Assembly: GCF_003367315.1 (NCBI RefSeq)
Contig: NZ_CP031415.1
Location: forward strand, 1,672,001 to 1,736,000
Origin: Saccharospirillum mangrovi
GTDB taxonomy: Bacteria; Pseudomonadota; Gammaproteobacteria; Pseudomonadales; Natronospirillaceae
Direction: 5' to 3'
Length of the DNA: 64,000 bases
The position numbers and the translations under genes were made by a program. How positions within the stretch are numbered: the first letter of the stretch is position 1; each line of letters starts with the position of its first letter. The notes below the pieces were generated by a model that worked only from the letters and a program-made list of their open reading frames with translations, ran no database searches and was not told the origin of the DNA. Positions 1 to 7,646 of this stretch are shown here, one piece after another.

Positions 1-650
1 GTTTGAAAAACGATTTTATTTCCATGGTGTTTGAGCCGACTGAGCCGGCGGTCAAACACGCGTCCATTGTGTTGGCGTGGACGTTTTTAATTATCTGCGC
101 CAGTACCTTAATCATCGCCGCAGCGGATATTCCGTTTCAGATTTACAGCCACACCAAAAAACTGCGCATGACGATGCAGGAAATTAAGGAAGAATATAAA
201 AACACCGAAGGGAAGCCGGAAGTCAAAAGCAAAATTCGTCAGTTGCAGCGCGAGATGGCGAACCGCCGCATGATGTCCGACGTGCCGGACGCCGACGTAG
301 TCATCACCAACCCGACGCACTTTGCCGTGGCGTTGAAATACGAACCCAACGTGATGCCCGCACCCGTATTGCTGGCAAAGGGTATCGACGATACAGCATT
401 GAAAATTCGCGAAATTGCCGGTGAATACAACATCCCGGTAATGGAAATTCCGCCGCTGGCGCGTTCGGTTTATTACCACACCAAGATCGGTGACGAGATT
501 CCCGAAGGTTTGTACATCGCCGTTGCCCAGGTGCTGGCGTACGTCTTTCAGATCGAGCAGTGGCGCAAAGGCCGCGGCCCGAAACCCGATCGCAAACCGG
601 ACTTCCCGATTCCGCCGGATTTACGCGAAGACGATCGCCCGTTGCAATAA
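1..650 (+). CDS. flhB: FlhB, flagellar export switch protein (C-terminal part)
   Basis: FlhB is the inner-membrane export-gate protein that switches substrate specificity of the flagellar type III system from hook to filament subunits. Only about 215 C-terminal residues lie in the window; the frame is open to the left edge, so the real start is outside. One transmembrane helix is seen (about residues 22-45 of the visible part), followed by the charged linker and the cytoplasmic domain. The autocleavage motif Asn-Pro-Thr-His is encoded at 309-320, so the protein should self-cleave between Asn and Pro. The C-terminus is a proline- and charge-rich tail. It is followed by 129 bases and then flhA in the same direction. 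Identification is firm. Confidence 0.95.
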   Translation, partial: LKNDFISMVFEPTEPAVKHASIVLAWTFLIICASTLIIAAADIPFQIYSHTKKLRMTMQEIKEEYKNTEGKPEVKSKIRQLQREMANRRMMSDVPDADVVITNPTHFAVALKYEPNVMPAPVLLAKGIDDTALKIREIAGEYNIPVMEIPPLARSVYYHTKIGDEIPEGLYIAVAQVLAYVFQIEQWRKGRGPKPDRKPDFPIPPDLREDDRPLQ

Positions 651-722
651 CGGCTGCTTAATACAGATGGCCGACGCCAATGTGACGGTGGCCCATCCAT
701 GTTGAGAGACGTATCTCACTTT

Positions 723-738
723 TGGCCCGATCCATGCA
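723..738 (+). promoter_or_regulatory. candidate sigma-54 promoter of flhA
   Basis: The sequence TGGCCCGATCCATGCA has the -24/-12 core of RpoN promoters: GG at 724-725 and GC at 736-737, exactly 10 bases apart, with the flanking T before GG and A after GC. It lies 42 bases before the flhA start, in the only sizeable gap between flhB and flhA. In Pseudomonas, flhA-flhF-fleN are class II genes under RpoN and FleQ. The match departs from the consensus at two positions (C for A in TGGCAC, A for T in TTGC). No activator site was identified. Confidence 0.5.
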
Positions 739-779
739 ATACCTCTGTCGAACCTATTGAACCGCCTGAATATTGACAG

Positions 780-3008
780 ATGGCCTTTATCGATAACGTA
801 AGAGGGTTGGGTAGCCAGGTCCGCAATCTGGACCGCGGCGCTGTACTCAGCTCCACCCGCACCAATGCCAAATTGATGACACAACGCATCGTCGGTGTGC
901 CGCTGATGCTGTTGTTGGTGTTGGGTTTGATGACGTTGCCCGTCCCGCCGTTTGTGCTGGACTCCTTCTTCACCTTCAACATCGCGCTGTCGATTGTGGT
1001 GTTGCTGGTCACCATCTATGTGTTGCGGCCGCTGGATTTTGCCGTCTTCCCGTCAATCATTCTGGTCGCGACGTTATTGCGTCTGGCACTGAACGTTGCT
1101 TCTACCCGGGTGGTGTTGCTGTACGGTCACGAAGGCGGCGACGCGGCGGGGCAGGTGATTGAGGCTTTCGGTGAAGTATTGATCGGCGGTAACTACGCGG
1201 TCGGTTTCATCGTCTTCGCCATCTTGATGATCATTAACTTTGTCGTGGTTACCAAGGGCGCCGGTCGGGTTTCGGAAGTCAGCGCGCGTTTCACCCTGGA
1301 CGCCATGCCCGGCAAGCAGATGGCGATTGACGCCGATCTCAACGCCGGCCTGATTGACGCCGAAACCGCCAAAACCCGACGCGCTGAAATTGCCCAGGAA
1401 GCCGACTTCTATGGCTCAATGGACGGTGCGTCAAAATTCGTTCGCGGTGACGCCGTTGCCGGCATTCTGATTCTGGCGATCAACATTTTCGGCGGTCTGG
1501 CCATCGGCATGCTGCAACACGGGCTGGAGTTTGGTCAGGCGGTGGAACGCTACGCGCTGCTGACCATCGGTGACGGCCTGGTCGCGCAGATTCCTTCGCT
1601 GCTGTTGTCGGTTGCGGCCGCCATCATGGTGACGCGTAACTCCAACAGCCAGGAAATGGGCGAGCAGATTCTGCATCAGATGTTCTCCACGCCGCGTGCG
1701 TTGAGTGTCGCCGCCTTCCTGATTTTTGTAATGGGCATCCTGCCGGGAATGCCGCACTTCGTATTTTTGACGCTGGCCTTTATCTGCATGATCGGCGCTT
1801 TGGTGATTTTGTACCGTCAGAAAGTCGCCGCTGGGGAATCTTTCTTTCCGGGTGTGCCGCCAGCCAGCGCTGGCAGCAGTCCGACTTCACGCGCGAAAGG
1901 CGGCAGCGTTGAGCCGGGTGCGCCGCCCGTGGCGAACGTTGAAAGCGACACCAAGGAACTCAGTTGGGACGATGTACAGCCGGTCGATATTGTCGGTCTG
2001 GAAGTCGGCTACCGGCTGATTCCTCTGGTTGATCGTTCGCAAGGCGGCCAGTTGCTGGGGCGTATTAAAGGCATTCGCAAAAAGCTGTCGCAGGACTTGG
2101 GATTTCTGGTGCCATCGATTCACATCCGCGACAACCTGGATTTGATGCCCAATGCCTACCGTTTGACGCTGATGGGCGTCGGCATTGCCGAGGCCGAGGT
2201 GTATCCGGATCGCGATATGGCGATCAATCCCGGCCAGGTGTTTGGCTCGCTTGATGGCATCAAAACCAAAGACCCGGCTTTTGGTCTGGAAGCGGTGTGG
2301 ATTGAATCGACCCTGCGCGACCGCGCTCAGACCTTGGGTTACACCGTGGTCGATGCCAGCACAGTCGTTGCCACGCACGTAAACCATCTGTTGCATCAGC
2401 ACGCCTATGAATTGCTGGGCCACGAAGAAGCGCAGCAGATGCTCGACATTCTGTCGAAGAAATCGCCCAAGCTGGCTGACGAGCTGGTGCCGAATACGCT
2501 GTCGCTCAGTCAGTTGTTGAAAGTGTTGCAGAACCTGCTGATGGAAGAGGTGTCGGTACGCGACTTGCGAACCATTGCGGAGTCGCTGACCAACTTGCAA
2601 CCGAAGAGTCAGGACATTGGCGTGCTGACCGGCGCTGCGCGCATGGGACTGTCGCGCATGATCGTTCAGGGCATCGTCGGCAACGATAAAGAGATCCCGG
2701 TGATCACTTTGGATCGCGGGTTGGAACAGTTGTTGCAGAAGACTGTTCAACAGGCCGGAAGTGATGGAAATCTTGACGGTGTGACCTTGGAGCCAGGTAT
2801 GGCCGAGCGACTGCAGCAATCGTTGCAGGAAACCTCGCAACGGCTGGAAGGCGAGGGCAAGCCCTCCATTCTGCTGGTCTCCGGTGGCATCCGCATGCTG
2901 TTGGCGCGCTTTGTCCGCCACGGCTTGCCAGGGCTGAAAGTGCTTAGTTTCCAGGAAATACCGGACAACAAACATATAACGATCGTGGCCACGGTTGGCG
3001 GTCAGTGA
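780..3008 (+). CDS. flhA: FlhA, flagellar export gate protein
   Basis: FlhA forms the nonameric ring of the flagellar type III export gate in the inner membrane and passes substrates from chaperones to the channel using proton motive force. The 742-residue product is slightly longer than usual (about 690-710) because of an N-terminal extension of some 35 residues before the first helix. About eight transmembrane segments occupy residues 35-330, with the FHIPEP signature loop (Arg-Phe-Thr-Leu-Asp-Ala-Met-Pro-Gly-Lys) near residues 170-180. A linker rich in Ser, Gly and Pro at about 360-395 leads to the cytoplasmic domain. The ATG at 780 has no strong ribosome site, so an internal start is possible. 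flhF follows after 10 bases. Confidence 0.96.
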   Translation: MAFIDNVRGLGSQVRNLDRGAVLSSTRTNAKLMTQRIVGVPLMLLLVLGLMTLPVPPFVLDSFFTFNIALSIVVLLVTIYVLRPLDFAVFPSIILVATLLRLALNVASTRVVLLYGHEGGDAAGQVIEAFGEVLIGGNYAVGFIVFAILMIINFVVVTKGAGRVSEVSARFTLDAMPGKQMAIDADLNAGLIDAETAKTRRAEIAQEADFYGSMDGASKFVRGDAVAGILILAINIFGGLAIGMLQHGLEFGQAVERYALLTIGDGLVAQIPSLLLSVAAAIMVTRNSNSQEMGEQILHQMFSTPRALSVAAFLIFVMGILPGMPHFVFLTLAFICMIGALVILYRQKVAAGESFFPGVPPASAGSSPTSRAKGGSVEPGAPPVANVESDTKELSWDDVQPVDIVGLEVGYRLIPLVDRSQGGQLLGRIKGIRKKLSQDLGFLVPSIHIRDNLDLMPNAYRLTLMGVGIAEAEVYPDRDMAINPGQVFGSLDGIKTKDPAFGLEAVWIESTLRDRAQTLGYTVVDASTVVATHVNHLLHQHAYELLGHEEAQQMLDILSKKSPKLADELVPNTLSLSQLLKVLQNLLMEEVSVRDLRTIAESLTNLQPKSQDIGVLTGAARMGLSRMIVQGIVGNDKEIPVITLDRGLEQLLQKTVQQAGSDGNLDGVTLEPGMAERLQQSLQETSQRLEGEGKPSILLVSGGIRMLLARFVRHGLPGLKVLSFQEIPDNKHITIVATVGGQ

Positions 3009-3018
3009 GGAAGAGTCG

Positions 3019-4374
3019 ATGAAAGTGAAACGCTTTGTCGTTGCCAGCATGCAGGTTGGGCTGAAACAGGTCGCTGAGGCTTTAGGGCCGGAGGCGGTGA
3101 TCCTGTCGACGCGCAAACTGGCGGAAGGCACGGAGATTGTCGCTGGTGTTGATGAAGCCGAATTCGCCCGCTTTGAAGCCAACCGTCCGGCGGCGCCCGA
3201 TCCCAATGCCATCATCAAGGCGCATCCGCGCAGCGGTGATGGTCAGCCGAAACTGGATACCGAAAGCCTGAAAGGCTTGCTGGAAAACCTGGCTCCACAC
3301 AGCCGTGCGGCCTTTGGTGATCTGGTACCGGACAATAGACCGAAGGCGATGCTGAGCGGACAAAACGACTCACCGCTGGCGCGTGCCATCGATGCCGAAC
3401 AAAAAGCGCCGGCGCGAGTGCCGACCTTGGCGCAGGAACGCACGCACAACAAAGCCGAATCGGATGAGCAGTTGATGTCGCTGATGCGTCAGGAAATCGA
3501 CAGTCTGAAACAGATGCTCAAACAACAGAGCGATTTCTTGCAGGCTCCAGTGGTGGGCCCGCAAACGCCGCAACTGGAACGCCTTGAAGGTCGGTTGCGT
3601 GCCATGGGTTTGAGTGACACCGTGCAGCGTTCGCTGCTGCGGCATTACGACCGCGAAGCCGCGCTCGACACTAATTGGCGTCGTCTGCTGGCGCGACTGG
3701 CCTCGGGTCTGTCGGTGCCGGTGTTCGATCCGCTGACCGAAGGCGGCGTTGTTGCGCTGTGTGGACCAACGGGTGCCGGTAAAACCACGACACTCGCCAA
3801 GCTGGCGGCGCGTGCGGTCAAACGCCGCGGCGCGGCAAAAGTGGCGGTCATCAGTACCGATTGTTACCAGTTGGGCGCGCAAGATACTTTGGCGTCGATT
3901 ACTGAAATCCTGGGCGTTGAATACCGCGCTCTGGGTGAAGACGATAGCCTGGCTGACACCTTGGATGAATTGTCGAATACCCATCTGGTGTTGATCGACA
4001 CCAGCGGCAGCAGCGATGCGCTGCAATACTGGCGCCGCCAGGTGATTGAATCCGGTCTGGATGCGCGCATTCAAAGCGTGCTGGTCATGCCGGCAACGGC
4101 GACCGGCGACAGTCTGAATCAGTTTGTGCAGGCGTTCCCCAGTCAGCGACTGAGTGGCGCCATTATCACCAAGCTGGATGAAGCGCCTTGTTTCGGCAGT
4201 GTCTTCGACAGCTTGCTGCGTCACCGCTGGCCTTTGTGGTACAACACCGATGGCCAACGCATCCCGCAGGACATCGACAGTGTCGATCCGGTGCGTCTGG
4301 TTAAACGCCTGGCGCGTGCGCTGGAAGACACCCGGTCGGGCCTCGATAGGCCAGGACTCGCACAGGCGAGCTGA
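3019..4374 (+). CDS. flhF: FlhF, SRP-type GTPase for polar flagellum placement
   Basis: FlhF is an SRP-family GTPase that marks the cell pole for flagellar assembly. The start at ATG 3019 is chosen because GAGGAAG lies just upstream and the family N-terminus (Met-Lys-Val-Lys-Arg-Phe) begins there; the frame itself is open further upstream into flhA. The 451-residue protein has an N-terminal B domain, a helical N domain (about 195-235) and a G domain. The P-loop Gly-Pro-Thr-Gly-Ala-Gly-Lys-Thr-Thr is at about 249-257, followed by the Asp-Thr-Ser-Gly and Thr-Lys-Leu-Asp GTPase motifs. It sits between flhA and fleN, its functional antagonist, as in polar flagellates. Confidence 0.95.
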   Translation: MKVKRFVVASMQVGLKQVAEALGPEAVILSTRKLAEGTEIVAGVDEAEFARFEANRPAAPDPNAIIKAHPRSGDGQPKLDTESLKGLLENLAPHSRAAFGDLVPDNRPKAMLSGQNDSPLARAIDAEQKAPARVPTLAQERTHNKAESDEQLMSLMRQEIDSLKQMLKQQSDFLQAPVVGPQTPQLERLEGRLRAMGLSDTVQRSLLRHYDREAALDTNWRRLLARLASGLSVPVFDPLTEGGVVALCGPTGAGKTTTLAKLAARAVKRRGAAKVAVISTDCYQLGAQDTLASITEILGVEYRALGEDDSLADTLDELSNTHLVLIDTSGSSDALQYWRRQVIESGLDARIQSVLVMPATATGDSLNQFVQAFPSQRLSGAIITKLDEAPCFGSVFDSLLRHRWPLWYNTDGQRIPQDIDSVDPVRLVKRLARALEDTRSGLDRPGLAQAS

Positions 4375-4435
4375 TACAGCAACGTCAAAGATGACGGCAA
4401 TTGCCTATACTGGGCCAACGGAGTTGAACGAGCGA

Positions 4436-5263
4436 ATGAGTGGTTTGAAACCGATACAGGTACTGGCAGTCACCGGTGGTAAAGGTGGCGTGGGGAAAAG
4501 CAACGTATCCGTCAACATGGCGGTCGCCCTGGCGGAACAAGGCAAGCGCGTGGTCTTGTTGGATGCCGATTTGGGCTTGGCCAACATCGACGTTTTGCTG
4601 GGCGTTTCCTCCGGTCGCAACATTGCCGATGTCCTGTCCGGTGAGGCTGAACTGCGCGATATTCTGGTACCCGGACCGGGCGGTATTCGCATCATTCCGG
4701 CGTCGTCCGGAACGCAGCGGATGGCCAACCTGGGTGAAGCGGAACACGCTGGCATCATCGGTGCGTTCAGCGAATTGGGTGACGAGATGGATGTACTGAT
4801 CGTCGATACCGCTGCCGGTATTTCGCGCACCGTGACGTCGTTTGTCCGGGCCGCTCAGGAAACCTTAATGGTGGTGACCGACGAACCTACGTCGGTGACC
4901 GATGCCTATGCCTTGATTAAGGTGTTGAACCGCGACTGCAAGATGGACCGATTCCGTGTACTGGCCAATATGGTCCGCACGCCCACGGAAGGTCAGGCGC
5001 TGTTCAATAAATTGTCGAAGGTCACGGACCGTTTTCTGGACGTGACACTTCAATACGTCGGCTCCGTACCCATGGATGAATCGGTGCGTAAGGCCGTCCA
5101 GCGCCAGAAGGCGGTGATCGAAGCGTATCCGCGGTCCAAAGCCGCGATCGCCTATCGGTCACTGGCCCAGAAGGTTGCAACCTGGCCTTTGCCCACCACA
5201 CCCCGGGGTAATCTGGAGTTTTTTGTGGAGCGGCTGGTCCAGGGGACTACTGGAGTCGCCTGA
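4436..5263 (+). CDS. fleN: FleN/FlhG, MinD-like ATPase controlling flagellar number
   Basis: FleN (FlhG) is a ParA/MinD-type ATPase that limits flagella to one per pole; in Pseudomonas it binds and restrains the activator FleQ. The deviant Walker A motif (Gly-Gly-Lys-Gly-Gly-Val-Gly-Lys-Ser) is at about residues 13-21, with the Asp-Ala-Asp-Leu-Gly switch and the Asp-Thr-Ala-Ala-Gly motif after it. Two ATG codons compete, 4391 and 4436; 4436 gives 275 residues, close to the family length of about 280, and matches the short N-terminus of known FleN. The TGA at 5261 is followed one base later by the fliA ATG, so translation is probably coupled. Confidence 0.94.
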   Translation: MSGLKPIQVLAVTGGKGGVGKSNVSVNMAVALAEQGKRVVLLDADLGLANIDVLLGVSSGRNIADVLSGEAELRDILVPGPGGIRIIPASSGTQRMANLGEAEHAGIIGAFSELGDEMDVLIVDTAAGISRTVTSFVRAAQETLMVVTDEPTSVTDAYALIKVLNRDCKMDRFRVLANMVRTPTEGQALFNKLSKVTDRFLDVTLQYVGSVPMDESVRKAVQRQKAVIEAYPRSKAAIAYRSLAQKVATWPLPTTPRGNLEFFVERLVQGTTGVA

Positions 5264-5264
5264 C

Positions 5265-5999
5265 ATGTCGGTGCAGCAATACACTATGTATCAGACCGAA
5301 AAGAAGGTCGATTACGACCGCCTGGTAGCCGAGCAGGGTGTGCTGGTGAAACGCATCGCCCACCATTTGCTGGCGCGTTTACCGGAAAGCGTCCAACTCG
5401 AAGACCTCGTGCAATCGGGCATGATCGGCCTGTTTGAGGCTGCACAGAACTACGATCACACCAAGGGTGCGAGTTTCGAGACTTACGCGGGCATCCGCAT
5501 TCGCGGCGCCATGCTCGATGAAGTGCGCAAAGGCGATTGGATTCCACGTTCGGTACACCGCAATTCCCGTCGCATTGCCGACGCCATTCGTGAAATTGAA
5601 ATGCGCGAAGGCCGCGACGCCCAGGATCAGGAAGTGGCGGCGCTGCTGGAAATGAGCCTCGACGACTACTATTCGCTGCTCAAAGACACCCAGGGCTCGC
5701 GTCTGTTCAGCTTTGAAGAACTGATGGAGCAGGGCAATGGCGACCTGCAGGATTTTCAGGTCGGCAACAGCCAGCATTCAGCGCCACACTTTGAAGTGGA
5801 ATCGGATCAGCGCAATCACCAGTTGGCCGAAGCCATCAAACAATTGCCTGAACGCGAACAGTTGGTGCTGTCGCTGTATTACGACGAAGAGCTCAATCTC
5901 AAGGAAATTGGCGCCGTGCTGGGCGTCAGTGAATCCCGCATCAGTCAGATCCACACCCAGGCGGCTATGCGCCTGCGCGCCCGCATGAGCGAGTGGTAA
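5265..5999 (+). CDS. fliA: FliA, flagellar sigma factor sigma-28
   Basis: FliA directs RNA polymerase to late flagellar and chemotaxis promoters and is held in check by FlgM until the hook is complete. The 244-residue protein shows region 2 (Leu-Val-Gln-Ser-Gly-Met-Ile-Gly-Leu at about 46-54, with the Tyr-Ala-Gly-Ile-Arg-Ile-Arg-Gly-Ala motif after it), region 3 and a C-terminal region 4 with the helix-turn-helix (Leu-Lys-Glu-Ile-Gly-Ala-Val-Leu-Gly-Val). The ATG at 5265 lies one base after the fleN stop; the frame also runs back into fleN, but those residues do not belong to the family. A sigma-28-like site lies 67 bases after its stop. Confidence 0.96.
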   Translation: MSVQQYTMYQTEKKVDYDRLVAEQGVLVKRIAHHLLARLPESVQLEDLVQSGMIGLFEAAQNYDHTKGASFETYAGIRIRGAMLDEVRKGDWIPRSVHRNSRRIADAIREIEMREGRDAQDQEVAALLEMSLDDYYSLLKDTQGSRLFSFEELMEQGNGDLQDFQVGNSQHSAPHFEVESDQRNHQLAEAIKQLPEREQLVLSLYYDEELNLKEIGAVLGVSESRISQIHTQAAMRLRARMSEW

Positions 6000-6001
6000 G
6001 C

Positions 6002-6052
6002 CCGCCCGTCTACCCGGCTGTATCACAGCCACTGTTGGGGTAGACTAGGCGG
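6002..6052 (+). other. three-tier hairpin after fliA
   Basis: Three nested inverted repeats are stacked here: CCGCC (6002-6006) with GGCGG (6048-6052), GTCTACCC (6008-6015) with GGGTAGAC (6038-6045), and GGCTGT (6016-6021) with ACAGCC (6025-6030) around a 3-base loop. A 7-base bulge lies on the right side. It begins 3 bases after the fliA stop. No T-run follows, so it is not a standard intrinsic terminator; it may stabilise the 3' end of the fliA message or weaken read-through into cheY. Confidence 0.6.
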
Positions 6053-6065
6053 CTTCCGGACGCTC

Positions 6066-6092
6066 TAAACTATCGCGATCACCGGTCGATAC
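6066..6092 (+). promoter_or_regulatory. candidate sigma-28 (FliA) promoter of cheY operon
   Basis: TAAACTAT at 6066-6073 and GTCGATAC at 6085-6092 are separated by exactly 11 bases, the spacing of sigma-28 promoters. Against the consensus TAAAGTTT-N11-GCCGATAA, 6 of 8 bases match in each box, including the key TAAA and CGAT. It lies about 195 bases before cheY, leaving a long untranslated leader. FliA control of chemotaxis genes is well established in related bacteria. Confidence 0.65.
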
Positions 6093-6276
6093 AGACGCCA
6101 GTAGGCCTTGACGAGTCTTACGCGTGCTGTGCCAGGAAACTGCTGTTTTGACGCAGTCTGAATGGTAAAGCGCCGCGCTTCCCGTCGGTCGGCTGAAAGG
6201 CGTCCTCAAGACTGGATAGCCGGTTGCCAGCGTCTATCATTAAGAAGGCAGTAAGCAGTTTGTCGGGTGAGGCTAG

Positions 6277-6290
6277 AGGAGGTCATCTTG
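6277..6290 (+). promoter_or_regulatory. ribosome binding site and TTG start of cheY
   Basis: AGGAGG at 6277-6282 stands 5 bases before TTG 6288 but 17 bases before the first ATG at 6300. The spacing decides for the TTG start, which yields the N-terminus Met-Asp-Lys-Asn-Met-Lys-Ile-Leu, close to that of Vibrio CheY. Confidence 0.8.
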
Positions 6291-6674
6291 GACAAGAACA
6301 TGAAAATCCTGGTTGTTGACGATTTTTCAACGATGCGCCGTATCGTTAAGAATCTGCTGCGCGACCTGGGCTTCAGCAATACCCATGAAGCAGACGATGG
6401 CTCCAGTGCATGGCCGATGTTGCAAAGCAGCGACTTCGACTTTGTGGTCACAGACTGGAATATGCCTGGCATGACCGGCATTGAGCTGTTGAAGAAAATT
6501 CGTTCAGACGATCGTCTGAAATCCATTCCCGTCTTGATGGTAACCGCCGAAGCCAAGCGCGATCAGATCGTTGCGGCCGCTCAGGCAGGCGTCAATGGCT
6601 ACGTTGTCAAACCGTTCACCGCTGCCGCGCTGAAAGAGAAGATCGACAAGATCTTCGAACGGGTAGACGGCTGA
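6288..6674 (+). CDS. cheY: CheY, chemotaxis response regulator
   Basis: CheY carries the chemotaxis signal: phosphorylated by CheA, it binds the flagellar switch and changes rotation. The product is 128 residues and consists of a single receiver domain. Visible catalytic residues are the acidic pair Asp11-Asp12, the phosphorylated Asp56 (in Thr-Asp-Trp-Asn-Met-Pro), Thr86 and Lys108. The TTG start is supported by a perfect AGGAGG at the right distance; starting at the later ATG would remove only four residues. It opens the chemotaxis operon, is preceded by a sigma-28-like promoter, and cheZ follows after 34 bases. Confidence 0.96.
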   Translation: MDKNMKILVVDDFSTMRRIVKNLLRDLGFSNTHEADDGSSAWPMLQSSDFDFVVTDWNMPGMTGIELLKKIRSDDRLKSIPVLMVTAEAKRDQIVAAAQAGVNGYVVKPFTAAALKEKIDKIFERVDG

Positions 6675-6708
6675 TAGCCAGTGTTAAAGGTTGACCAAAG
6701 AGGCCGCT

Positions 6709-7626
6709 ATGGCTGATTCAGACGACAAAAAGTTATCACCGCAATTTCAAGAAACGCTTAAAGCCATGGTGCCGGCCCTGTTGGAACAGGTTGAGCACGG
6801 CAACATGGACGAAGCGGTTGCCATTTTGGTCAAGCTGCAGCAGGCCCGAACGGAGCATTTCGCCGGAACTGCGTTTTCAGATCTGTTGAAAGAAAAAGCC
6901 GCTGAACTGCACCAGCGCATTGAGGCCGGTGAAACGGACTCGGCGCTGGAGACCTTGCAAGAGCTGCAAGACGCGCGGGATCGCGGTTTGTATCAGGAAG
7001 TCGGCCGGCTCACCCGGGCGCTGCACAGCGCCATCACCAACTTCCACATCGATGCACGCCCTGGCGAAGCCGTCCAGGAACTCTCGGACATGAGCGAAGC
7101 AACGGACCGCCTGGGTTACGTCGTGACCATGACCGAGAAAGCGGCCAATACCACCTTGGATCTGGTCGAGGAAAGCATGCCGGTGGCCGGTGCGCTGACC
7201 GAGGAATCCGGTCGCTTGAAAACGGAATGGAAGCGTCTGGTGGATCGCGACATGAGCGCCGAAGAATTTCGCACGCTCTATTGGCAGTTGGATGAATTTT
7301 TCACGCTGCTGAACGATCAGTCGCAAACCTTGTACAACAACCTGTCGAGCATTTTGCTGGCGCAGGATTTTCAGGATTTGACCGGACAGGTCATCAATAA
7401 AGTAACCAGCTTGGTCAAGGAGGTCGAAGCCAGCTTGGTGGATTTGGTCTTTATGGCCAGCCAGGTGGATGAAATTACAGGCATCGTTCGAGAAGGCCCC
7501 GAAGTTGTTGCAGAACCCACAGAGGTCAGTGACAAAGGCGAAGGACCACAGATTAACGCCAATGCCGAAGGTGTCGTATCCAGCCAGGACGATGTGGACG
7601 ATTTGTTGTCCAGTCTTGGCTTTTGA
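6709..7626 (+). CDS. cheZ: CheZ, CheY-P phosphatase
   Basis: CheZ removes phosphate from CheY-P to end the signal. The 305-residue product is longer than E. coli CheZ (214) and P. aeruginosa CheZ (about 262), mainly through an N-terminal helical region of some 100 residues. The phosphatase helix hairpin is at about residues 150-260, with the conserved Gln-Asp-Phe-Gln-Asp-Leu-Thr-Gly-Gln motif that supplies the catalytic Gln. The extreme C-terminus (Asp-Asp-Val-Asp-Asp-Leu-Leu-Ser-Ser-Leu-Gly-Phe) is the CheY-binding tail. ATG 6709 follows AAAGAGG; an earlier TTG at 6691 lacks a ribosome site. cheA begins 20 bases after its stop. Confidence 0.93.
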   Translation: MADSDDKKLSPQFQETLKAMVPALLEQVEHGNMDEAVAILVKLQQARTEHFAGTAFSDLLKEKAAELHQRIEAGETDSALETLQELQDARDRGLYQEVGRLTRALHSAITNFHIDARPGEAVQELSDMSEATDRLGYVVTMTEKAANTTLDLVEESMPVAGALTEESGRLKTEWKRLVDRDMSAEEFRTLYWQLDEFFTLLNDQSQTLYNNLSSILLAQDFQDLTGQVINKVTSLVKEVEASLVDLVFMASQVDEITGIVREGPEVVAEPTEVSDKGEGPQINANAEGVVSSQDDVDDLLSSLGF

Positions 7627-7646
7627 TTGGGGTCTAGGAGAGCAGC

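Noticed and set aside
1887-3218. 443-codon frame on the minus strand
   Set aside because: It is antisense to flhA/flhF and has no family features.
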